This document shows, piece by piece, positions 23,856 through 30,767 of a stretch of 53,607 nucleotides of DNA. Position 1 is the first letter of the stretch; each line of letters starts with the position of its first letter. This DNA is from an uncultured bacterium. GTDB taxonomy: Bacteria > Planctomycetota > UBA1135 > GCA-002686595. The notes beneath the pieces are model-generated. The model had not been told where the DNA came from, did no database searches, and was given only the letters and a program-made list of their open reading frames with translations. Location of the stretch: positions 1 to 53,607 of the forward strand of contig CADEGS010000008.1 in the NCBI GenBank assembly GCA_902826945.1, read 5' to 3'. Position numbers and translations under genes: made by a program.

Positions 23856-26765
23856 CTACCGCCGCGTGCGTCGGCGGGCCTCGATCTCGTCCACCAGCGC
23901 CGCGCGGCGCGGACGCGCCGGATCCGCCACCGGCGTGCGCTCGACCAGCTCGCGCCCCAGCGCGAGCGCGTCGTCGAGCTGGCCGCGGTCGCGCAGCAAG
24001 CGCACCAGGTCCTCCTGGATCGTGAGCGTCTGTGGGTGCGTGGGACCGAGCGCGCGCTCGAAGCCTGCCAGCGCCTCCTCGACCATGGGCTGGGCCTCGT
24101 CGAAGCGCCCCTGCTTGGCGAAGACGGCGGCCAGGCCGAAGCGGCAGCCGAGCGTGCGCAGGTGGTCGGGGCCGAGCGCGGCCTGCGCGCGGTCGACGGC
24201 CTCGGCGAGCAGCGTCTCCGCCTCGTCCAGACGGTTCTGGAGCTGGTGCAGCCCGCCGAGCCCGATCAGGAGCGCCAGCGTGTCGGGATGGTCCAGGCCG
24301 AGCACCCGGCGGTGGCGCTCGAGCGCGTCGCGATAGAGCGTCTCCGCCTGGCGGTAGTCGCCGCGGCGCACCCCCAGGTAGGCGCGGTCGGCGAGCGACC
24401 AGAGCGTCTCGGCGTGGTCCTCGCCCAGCACGCGGCGGCGGCCCTCGTACGCGGCGCGCAGGTGCTCGTCCGCCTCGTCCAGGCGGCCCGCCTGCTGCTC
24501 GACCACGCCCAGCTCGTTCAGCGCGCGCAGCGTCGCGGGGTGGTCGTCGCCGAGCGCGACGCGGTAGCCCGGCAGCGCGCGGCCGAGCAGGCGCAGCGCC
24601 TCGGGCAGGTCGTCCTGGTCCCGGCACACGCGCGCCAGGTCGAGCGTGGTCTGCAAGGTGTCGGGGTCGTTCTCGCCCAGGACGCGCCGGCGGTCGGCGA
24701 GCACCGCCTCGTGCAGCGCGCGCGACTCGCCGAAGCGCGCCTGGACGCGGTAGAGCCGCGCCAGGTCGTTCCGGGTCTCGAGCGTCTCGCGGTCGTCGTC
24801 GCCGAGCACGCGCCGCTCGGCGGCCAGCGTCTCGTCGAAGAGCCGCTGCGCCTCCGGCCACTCGCCCAGCGAGCCGACGGTGCGCGCCAGCGCGCCCGCG
24901 ACGCGCAGCGTCTCGGGGTCGTCGGGCCCCTGGCGCCGCAGGTGCTCGTCGAACGCGCCCTGGAGCAGCGCGCGCGCCTGCTCGAACAGCCCGAGCTCGT
25001 GGTAGGCGCGCCCCATCGTCTCGCTCAGCCGCGCGCGCACGAGCGGGTCGGCGTCGAGCTCGCTCGCGATCGAGCGCGCGCCGCGGTCGAGCAGGTCCTT
25101 GGCGGTCACGAGCGCGCCGCGCGTGCGCGCCGGGTCGGGCGACTCGAACAGGCCGACCAGGAACGCGACCACGCGCTCGGCGCCGTCGCGCTGGCGCGTG
25201 ACCTCCTCGGCCGTGCGCTCGGCGACCAGCCGCGCCGCGCCGGCCTCGGCGCTGGCCTTCACCTCGGCCTCGTTCGCGCGCGCCAGCGCCTCGTTCGACT
25301 CGGCCAGCCGCTTGTTGGCGCGCGCCTGCACCCAAGAGACGCCGCCCAGGCCGCCGAGCGCGACGACGGTCGCCGCCGCGATGGCGGCGGCCACGCCGCG
25401 GTTGCGCCCGATCCACTTGCGCAGCTCGGCCAGCGCGCCCTGCTCGTACGCGCGCACGACGCGCCCGTCGAGGTACGCCGAGAGGTCGTCGGCCAGCGCT
25501 TGCGCGCTCGGGTAGCGCGCCGCCAGGTCGCGCTGCATGGCCTTCTCGCAGATCGCGACGAGCTCGGGCGGCGCGGCCGGCGCGCGCTCCGCGAGCGGCT
25601 CGGGCGGCCCGTCCTTCACCATGTCCCACACCGCGTAGGGGCTGGGCTTCTTGCCCGGCGGCACGTAGGGCATGTGGCCGGCGAGCAGGTGGTAGAGCAT
25701 CGCGCCCAGCGCGTACACGTCGGTGCGCTCGTCCAGCGCCTCGAGCTCGCCCAGCGCCTGCTGCGGCGACATGTAGGCCGGCGTGCCGACCACGTCGCCG
25801 TCCATCGTCTCGAGCAGCGAGCCGCCGCCGCCCGTCTCGCGCACGTCGCCGCGGTCGGTGCGGATCAGGTTGAGCGACGTCGCGTCGCGCCGGCGCACGC
25901 GCAGGTCCTTCTTGTCCGTCCGGCCCATCACGCGCGCCAGGCCCCAGTCCATCACGTAGACCTCGCCGTAGCGCCCGACCATCACGTTGGCCGGCTTGAG
26001 GTCGCGGTGGATCACGCCCTTGTCGTGGGCGTAGGCCATGGTCTCGCAGATCCGGTGCAGCGCGCGCACGGCGCGCGCGCGCGTCCACCCGGCCTCGCCG
26101 GCGTGCACGTGCGCGAAGATCGCCTCCAGGTTCTCGCCGCGCACGAGCCGCATCGTGAAGAACACGCGGCCCTCGTCGTCCAGGCCGAGCTCGTGCACGG
26201 GCACGATGCCCGGGTGGTCGAGCTGGCCCGTCACCTGGGCCTCCTCGAGGAAGCGCGCCAGCGGCAGCTCGGCGCTCGAGTCGAGGCTGCGCGTCTCGCG
26301 CCGCGGCGCGCCCGAGGTCAGCGCCACCTTCATCGCCAGCGTGCGGCGCAGGTCGGGATCCCACACCTTGAGGATCGCGCCCATCCCGCCGCGCGCGACC
26401 TCCTCGAGCACCTCGTAGCGCGACTGGCGCGGCAGGCGCAGGCCCAGCCGCTCGATGACCGAGCGCGCCAGGCTGTCCGCCACCGGCTGCGGCTTGGGCT
26501 CGATCACGATGGCCGGGTCGAGCTCGGCGCCGAAGCGCTCGCGCAGCCGCTCCGCCACGCCGCGTCCCTGCCCCAGCGCGCGGTACACGCCGCGCACGCG
26601 CTGCCAGTCGGCGTGCACCAGCGCGAGCTCGGTGACCAGGCCCGGGTGGCTCGCGCACAGCCGCTCGAGGTCCACGCTCTCGTCGGGGCCCAGGCGCGCG
26701 ACCTCGTGCGCGTAGAGCGACTCGGCGCGCGCGCGGCTCTCGCGCTCGGCGGCTCCGGGCACCAT
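23856..26765 (-). CDS. Serine/threonine protein kinase with C-terminal TPR region
   Basis: A 969-aa kinase. The glycine loop is VARGGMGAIL (123 onward), the ATP lysine K146 sits in LAMKV, and the catalytic loop VIHRDLKPAN has D255. The DFG motif reads DWG (D273), a variant seen in planctomycete kinases; the Asp is kept. An insert of about 50 residues rich in Arg/Asp/Gly lies between DWGLARV and VGTPAYMSPQQ. A transmembrane segment (AAAIAAATVVALGGLGG) follows the kinase. The rest is a regular tetratricopeptide array with 42-residue kinesin-light-chain-like periodicity (RRVLGEDHAETL, RRVLGLDHPDTL). ATG 26765 was preferred over the upstream in-frame ATG at 26807 because TATCAT sits 6 nt upstream. 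It is convergent with the FG-GAP gene. Confidence 0.93.
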   Translation of the reverse strand: MVPGAAERESRARAESLYAHEVARLGPDESVDLERLCASHPGLVTELALVHADWQRVRGVYRALGQGRGVAERLRERFGAELDPAIVIEPKPQPVADSLARSVIERLGLRLPRQSRYEVLEEVARGGMGAILKVWDPDLRRTLAMKVALTSGAPRRETRSLDSSAELPLARFLEEAQVTGQLDHPGIVPVHELGLDDEGRVFFTMRLVRGENLEAIFAHVHAGEAGWTRARAVRALHRICETMAYAHDKGVIHRDLKPANVMVGRYGEVYVMDWGLARVMGRTDKKDLRVRRRDATSLNLIRTDRGDVRETGGGGSLLETMDGDVVGTPAYMSPQQALGELEALDERTDVYALGAMLYHLLAGHMPYVPPGKKPSPYAVWDMVKDGPPEPLAERAPAAPPELVAICEKAMQRDLAARYPSAQALADDLSAYLDGRVVRAYEQGALAELRKWIGRNRGVAAAIAAATVVALGGLGGVSWVQARANKRLAESNEALARANEAEVKASAEAGAARLVAERTAEEVTRQRDGAERVVAFLVGLFESPDPARTRGALVTAKDLLDRGARSIASELDADPLVRARLSETMGRAYHELGLFEQARALLQGAFDEHLRRQGPDDPETLRVAGALARTVGSLGEWPEAQRLFDETLAAERRVLGDDDRETLETRNDLARLYRVQARFGESRALHEAVLADRRRVLGENDPDTLQTTLDLARVCRDQDDLPEALRLLGRALPGYRVALGDDHPATLRALNELGVVEQQAGRLDEADEHLRAAYEGRRRVLGEDHAETLWSLADRAYLGVRRGDYRQAETLYRDALERHRRVLGLDHPDTLALLIGLGGLHQLQNRLDEAETLLAEAVDRAQAALGPDHLRTLGCRFGLAAVFAKQGRFDEAQPMVEEALAGFERALGPTHPQTLTIQEDLVRLLRDRGQLDDALALGRELVERTPVADPARPRRAALVDEIEARRRTRR

Positions 26766-26771
26766 GCGCGG

Positions 26772-26777
26772 ATGATA
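26772..26777 (-). promoter_or_regulatory. -10-like TATCAT, probable leaderless start
   Basis: On the minus strand TATCAT is followed by 6 nt and then ATG (26765). It is the best match to TATAAT in the window. No Shine-Dalgarno lies between them. Confidence 0.5.
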
Positions 26778-26899
26778 GCCGAGCCGGGCTCCCCTTCGCC
26801 GGGCCATGGCGCAACGGCACGTCGCTTGCTCCGTCGTCGCCAGCCACCGGCCGCAGGGTGCGACCGCGTGACAGCCCCGACACTCCCGATCACGCTCCC

Positions 26900-27064
26900 A
26901 TGGATCCGCTCACCCTTCACTTGCGCGAGCACCCCGACGTCGCGCGCCTGCTCGAGCGCCTCGCGCAGGCAGTGGCCCGCACCGCAGTGCGCGGCGCGCG
27001 GCCGGCGCGCGCGCCGTACCCGCGTCCCCTGGGCCGCCCCGGCCTGCGGAGGGTGGCGCGATGA
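26900..27064 (+). CDS. Small basic protein, first gene of a microprotein operon
   Basis: A 54-aa protein. The N-terminal half is an amphipathic helix (MDPLTLHLREHPDVARLLERL, helical to about residue 30). The C-terminal half is very rich in Arg and Pro. No family is recognised. The ATG at 26900 gives a sensible N-terminus, and its TGA overlaps the ATG of the next small gene as ATGA, indicating translational coupling. It is divergent from the kinase gene at 26765 with 134 bp between. The evidence is context and coupling rather than homology, so confidence is moderate. Confidence 0.5.
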   Translation: MDPLTLHLREHPDVARLLERLAQAVARTAVRGARPARAPYPRPLGRPGLRRVAR

Positions 27065-27177
27065 ACGACGCCGCACGCGGCTGCCTGGCCGGCTTCTTGT
27101 CGTGGAAGCTCGGCGGCGGGCTGATCACTACCGTGCTCCTCTTCTTCCTGATCTACTCGCTGCTCGGGCACTGCTGA
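27061..27177 (+). CDS. 38-aa single-pass membrane microprotein
   Basis: ATG 27061 overlaps the preceding stop codon (ATGA). The 38-residue product has a polar start (MNDAARGC), an aromatic turn (GFLSWKLGG) and one hydrophobic helix (LITTVLLFFLIYSLLG) ending in HC. Such an uninterrupted Leu/Phe/Ile stretch is not expected by chance in this Arg/Ala-biased genome, so I regard it as real. It may be a membrane-inserted regulator or a small toxin-like or stress protein. No partner beyond the coupled 54-aa gene is evident. Confidence 0.6.
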   Translation: MNDAARGCLAGFLSWKLGGGLITTVLLFFLIYSLLGHC

Positions 27178-27334
27178 GCCCGGCGCGCGGGAGGTCTCTT
27201 CTACAAAGCGGCGGCGGAGCGACGGCCCGATCGGCGCCGCCCCGGAGCGCGAGAGGAGCGCGCGGCCGCACGGCACGGCATCCTTGTTGCCCCGAGCCTC
27301 CCGGTCCGCGCGACCGGCGGACCGGCCTGGACGC

Positions 27335-28960
27335 ATGCGGCAGATCCTCACCCGCCACCAGACGGCCATCCGCGGCGCCTCGCTGGCGCTGCTCGCGCTG
27401 TCCGTGCTGCTGCTCGTGCGCGCGCTGCCGGTCGCCGAGGGCGTCGAGGCGCTGCGCGCGCGGGTCGCCGGGCTCGGCGCCTGGGGCCTGCCCGCCTTCG
27501 CGGGGATCTACGTCGTCGCCGTCGTGGCGCTCGTGCCGTGCGCGCTCCTGACGATGGCGGGCGCCGCGCTGTTCGGCGTCGCGCGCGCGACCGCCGTCGT
27601 CTCGGTCGCGGCCACGCTCGGCGCGACGCTCGCGTTCCTGATCGCGCGCCACCTGGCGCGCGCGCGCGTCGAGCGCGCGGCGCGCGGACGCCCGCGCTTC
27701 CGCGCCCTCGACGAGGCGCTCGCCGAGGGCGGCTTCCGCACCGCCGCGCTCTTGCGGCTCTCCCCCCTGATCCCGTTCAACGTGAGCAACTACCTCTTCG
27801 GCCTGAGCGGCCTCGGCCTCGGCGCGTTCGTGCTCTCGACCTGGCTCGGCACCCTGCCGGGCACGCTGCTCTACGCGCTGCTCGGCCGCGCCGGCGGCGA
27901 CGCGCTCGCCGGCGGCGACCTCGCGGGCGCGCGCGGCGCCTTCCTCGGCCTCGGGCTGCTGGCGACGGCCGCCGCCACGATCGTGCTGACCGTCGTCGCG
28001 CAGCGCAGGCTCGAGCGCGCGCCGGAGACGCCCGCGGAGCCCGACGCGCCGCAGGCGCCGGCCGCGCGCACGCCCGGCCGCACGGCGGCGCTGGCGGCGC
28101 TCGCGCTCGGCGCCGCCGCGCTCTCGATCTCCTGCTCGCTGCGGCCGCGCTGGCTGCGCTCGCTCTTCGGCGGCCCGCCCGCCGTCGAGGGCCACGAGGC
28201 CCACGAGCGCCGCCCCGACGGGCCGACGGTCGACCACGCGCTGCTCGACGGCTTGCTGCACGCGCACGTGAAGAGCGGCGGCTGGGTCGACTACGAGGGG
28301 CTCGCGGCCGAGAGCGAGACGCTCGACCGCTACCTGGCGCTGCTCGCGGCGGTCGACTACGAGCCGCTGGGCCGCGACGAGAAGCTGGCGCTCTGGATCG
28401 ACGCCTACAACGCCTGCACGCTGCGGCTGATCCTCGACCACTACCCGCTCGCCTCGATCCAGGACATCCCCGAGGACGAGCGCTGGGAGGGCCGCGCGTG
28501 GCGCATCGCCGGACGCGAGCGCACGCTGGCGCAGATCGAGCACGAGGAGCTGCGCGCGCGCTTCCTCGAGCCGCGCGTGCACTTCGCGATCAACTGCGCC
28601 AGCGTCGGCTGCCCGCCGCTGCGCTTCGAGGCCTACCGCGGCGCGACGATCGACGAGCAGCTCGAGCGCCAAGCGCAGGACGTGCACGCCTCCGACCGCT
28701 GGCTCGTGTGGGTGCCCGACCGCGACCTGGCGCGCCTGACGCGGCTCTACGACTGGTACGCGGGCGACTTCGAGCAGGTCGCGGGCAGCGCGCTCGCCTT
28801 CGCGGCGCGCTACGCGCCGCCCCTGGCGCAGGCGCTCGCGGACGAGCGCGACGTCGAGGTCGCCTACCTCGACTACGACTGGCGTTTGAACACCGTTCGC
28901 AACGCGCCGCAGGACGCGGGCCAGGGGCAGGAGGGCGCGGGCTCCACGAAGGAGCGCTGA
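27335..28960 (+). CDS. Fusion membrane protein: VTT (DedA/TVP38-like) domain plus DUF547
   Basis: A 541-aa protein joining two families normally found separately. Residues about 10-210 form a TVP38/TMEM64-type VTT domain, proteins implicated in lipid scrambling or membrane homeostasis. Signatures are VPCALLTMAGAALFG, a re-entrant-loop region and LRLSPLIPFNVSNYLFGLS. A further transmembrane helix (LAALALGAAALSISC, about 250-265) leads into DUF547 (about 290-530). That domain shows VDYEGLAAES, LALWIDAYNACTLRLIL, FAINCASVGCPPL and VAYLDYDWRLN, placed outside or inside depending on helix count. ATG 27335 was chosen as the start of the membrane part; no good SD is present. There is no frameshift at the junction, so the fusion is genuine at sequence level. 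Confidence 0.9.
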   Translation: MRQILTRHQTAIRGASLALLALSVLLLVRALPVAEGVEALRARVAGLGAWGLPAFAGIYVVAVVALVPCALLTMAGAALFGVARATAVVSVAATLGATLAFLIARHLARARVERAARGRPRFRALDEALAEGGFRTAALLRLSPLIPFNVSNYLFGLSGLGLGAFVLSTWLGTLPGTLLYALLGRAGGDALAGGDLAGARGAFLGLGLLATAAATIVLTVVAQRRLERAPETPAEPDAPQAPAARTPGRTAALAALALGAAALSISCSLRPRWLRSLFGGPPAVEGHEAHERRPDGPTVDHALLDGLLHAHVKSGGWVDYEGLAAESETLDRYLALLAAVDYEPLGRDEKLALWIDAYNACTLRLILDHYPLASIQDIPEDERWEGRAWRIAGRERTLAQIEHEELRARFLEPRVHFAINCASVGCPPLRFEAYRGATIDEQLERQAQDVHASDRWLVWVPDRDLARLTRLYDWYAGDFEQVAGSALAFAARYAPPLAQALADERDVEVAYLDYDWRLNTVRNAPQDAGQGQEGAGSTKER

Positions 28961-29024
28961 GGGGCTGTCCTGCGCAGGCAAGACCCGGCGGCCGCGCTGG
29001 CACGCCGGTTGATACGAGGCGGGC

Positions 29025-29822
29025 ATGCAGCTCGTCCGACAGCACCTCCCCCACGGTGGCCGCCTCCTCACGTTCCTCGAGCCTGGCTCCGGCTCGTGCT
29101 TCCAGCCGCTCGTCGTGTACCTCCCTCCGGGGTACGCCGCCTGCGACCGGCGCTACCCCGTCGTCTACGGCCAGGACGGCGCGAGCCTGCTCGCGCCCGC
29201 GGACGCCGGCGGCTGGAGCGCGCCCGAGCGCCTCGACGCGCTCGCCTGGCGCGGCCTCGAGACGATCGTGGTCGGGATCGGCATCGACCCGCGCTGGCGC
29301 ATCGCCGCCTACTCGCCGTGGCCCGACCCCGAGCTCGGCGGCGGCGGCGGCGAGCGCTACGTCGAGTTCCTGACCGGCTGGCTGAAGCCGCGCATCGACG
29401 CGAGCTTCCGCACCCTCTCCGACCCCGAGCACACGACGATCGTCGGCTCCTCGCTCGGCGGGCTGATCAGCCTGTACGCCTTCTTCCGCCGCCCCGACGT
29501 GTTCGGGCGCGCGGCGGCGCTCAGCCCGTCCGTGCACTTCGCCGGCGGCGCGGCGGCGCGCCTGGTCGAGGCCGGGCGGCGCGCGGACGGGCGGCTCTAC
29601 GTCGACGCCGGCACGCACGAGTTCGGCCGCGCGCGCGGCGGCGGCCCGAGCCTGGCCTCGCACCGCTACCTCGACGGCGTGCGCCACCTGCGCGGGCGGA
29701 TCGAGCTCGGCGGCTTCCGCGCCGGACGCGAGCTCGGCTACCGCGAGGATCCCGGCGCCGCCCACGCGGCGGCGTGCTGGGGCCGCCGCCTGCCGGGCGC
29801 GCTGTCCTTCCTGCTCGGCTGA
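29025..29822 (+). CDS. Alpha/beta-hydrolase of the esterase D/IroE type
   Basis: A 265-aa serine hydrolase. The nucleophile elbow G-S-S143-L-G follows the typical TTIVGSSLGGLISLYAFFRRPDVFG context. A catalytic Asp/Glu is likely in the LYVDAGTHEFG segment and the His in EDPGAAHAAACW. The N-terminus (FLEPGSGSCFQPLVVYLPPGY, then RYPVVYGQDG) matches putative esterase family PF00756. No signal peptide is seen, so it is probably cytoplasmic. The natural ester is unknown. ATG 29025 has no clear SD. Confidence 0.88.
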   Translation: MQLVRQHLPHGGRLLTFLEPGSGSCFQPLVVYLPPGYAACDRRYPVVYGQDGASLLAPADAGGWSAPERLDALAWRGLETIVVGIGIDPRWRIAAYSPWPDPELGGGGGERYVEFLTGWLKPRIDASFRTLSDPEHTTIVGSSLGGLISLYAFFRRPDVFGRAAALSPSVHFAGGAAARLVEAGRRADGRLYVDAGTHEFGRARGGGPSLASHRYLDGVRHLRGRIELGGFRAGRELGYREDPGAAHAAACWGRRLPGALSFLLG

Positions 29823-29847
29823 CCGACTGGCGGAGCTTGTCGCTCCC

Positions 29848-29879
29848 TTGCACGACCCTTGACGCGGGGTCTCTACGCT
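29848..29879 (+). promoter_or_regulatory. Candidate promoter of the structured RNA
   Basis: A 32-nt block with TTG at its start, CCTTGA at offset 10 and CTACGCT at its end. It has the same layout as 8966-8997. The -10-like TACGCT (29874-29879) places the RNA start at about 29886, exactly at the first hairpin. Confidence 0.45.
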
Positions 29880-29885
29880 GCGCGC

Positions 29886-30000
29886 CTCCATCGCCGAGCA
29901 CGCGACCTCGGCTCGGTGGAGGACGCACGACGCGTCCACGGAGGGGTGAGCTCCCTCCCTCGAGGGCCGGGGACGGCAGGGTCCCCGGCCCTCGTCCTTT
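29886..30000 (+). ncRNA. Candidate small structured RNA or attenuating leader
   Basis: Four hairpins lie head to tail. First, 29886-29921: CTCCATCG/CGGTGGAG plus CCGAG/CTCGG with a CT bulge (13 bp). Second, 29922-29936: GACGC/GCGTC, loop ACGAC. Third, 29940-29958: GGAGGG/CCCTCC. Fourth, 29961-29994: a 14-bp terminator stem followed by TCCTTT. A -10-like element ends 6 nt upstream of the first stem. The RNA would be about 115 nt. It is either a free sRNA or the terminated leader of the ECF sigma gene 117 nt downstream, in which case it could be an attenuator. It matches no riboswitch class that I recognise. Confidence 0.55.
29961..30000 (+). terminator. Intrinsic terminator with T-rich tail
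   Basis: CGAGGGCCGGGGAC (29961-29974), 6-nt loop, GTCCCCGGCCCTCG (29981-29994), then TCCTTT. It is among the best Rho-independent terminators in the window. It lies 139 nt after the esterase stop and 117 nt before the sigma gene. Confidence 0.75.
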
Positions 30001-30116
30001 CGGCACCCGGGTCGGCCGGAGCGCCCCGGGAGGCGAACCGGCGGCCGCCACCGCGCGCCGCTCCTTCCCTCGATCGCTCGCGCCGGAGAGGATGACGGCG
30101 GGCCGAGGCCCCGACG

Positions 30117-30767
30117 ATGGACGCGGCGGACGCGGGCGCAGAGGACGAAGGCGGGAGCGCGGAGCCCCCGGGCGAGGTGACCCTGCTCCTCCAGCGCGCG
30201 CGCGAGGGCGACGAGCGCGCGGGCGAGGCGCTGCTCTCGCTGGTGCACGGCGAGCTGCGCCGGCTGGCGCAGAGCGCGTTCTCCTCGGCCCCGCCGGGGC
30301 ACACGCTGCAGCCCACGGCGCTCGTGCACGAGGCCTGGATGCGCCTGGCGCGCTCCGAGGGCGGCTGGCAGGACCGCGAGCACTTCTACGCCGTCGCGGC
30401 GCGCGCGATGCGCTCGGTCCTGGTCGACCACGCGCGGCGGCGCGGCGCGCTGCGGCGTCAGGCGCCGGGCGCGCGCGTGGAGCTCGACGGCGTCGTCGCC
30501 TCCTTCGAGGAGCGCGCGGGCGACCTGGCGGCGCTCGACGCGGCGCTGGAGGAGCTCGCCGCGCGCGACCAGGAGCTGGCGCGCATCGTCGAGCTGCGCT
30601 TCTTCGGCGGCATGCAGCACCCCGCGATCGCGCGCGTGCTCGGCGTGCCCCTGCGGCGCGTCGAGCGCGGCTGGAGCACCGCGCGCGCCTGGCTCCTGAC
30701 GCGGCTCGGCGGGCCGCGCGGCGGCGGCGCCGCGCCGGGCGGACGGGCCGCCCCCGAGCCGGCATGA
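30117..30767 (+). CDS. ECF sigma factor, TIGR02999-like
   Basis: A 216-aa sigma factor of the group typical of Planctomycetota and Acidobacteria. Region 2 contains LLSLVHGELRRLAQSAFSS and the hallmark HTLQPTALVHEAWMRL, followed by FYAVAARAMRSVLVDHARRR. Region 4 carries ARDQELARIVELRFFGGMQH and a helix-turn-helix (AIARVLGVPLRRVERGWSTARAWL). The N-terminal ~20 residues are acidic and low complexity, and the C-terminus is Gly/Pro-rich. The TGA stop overlaps the ATG of the downstream kinase-TPR gene (ATGA), so the two proteins are made together. The kinase may control this sigma by phosphorylation (inference from the conserved pairing). Confidence 0.93.
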   Translation: MDAADAGAEDEGGSAEPPGEVTLLLQRAREGDERAGEALLSLVHGELRRLAQSAFSSAPPGHTLQPTALVHEAWMRLARSEGGWQDREHFYAVAARAMRSVLVDHARRRGALRRQAPGARVELDGVVASFEERAGDLAALDAALEELAARDQELARIVELRFFGGMQHPAIARVLGVPLRRVERGWSTARAWLLTRLGGPRGGGAAPGGRAAPEPA

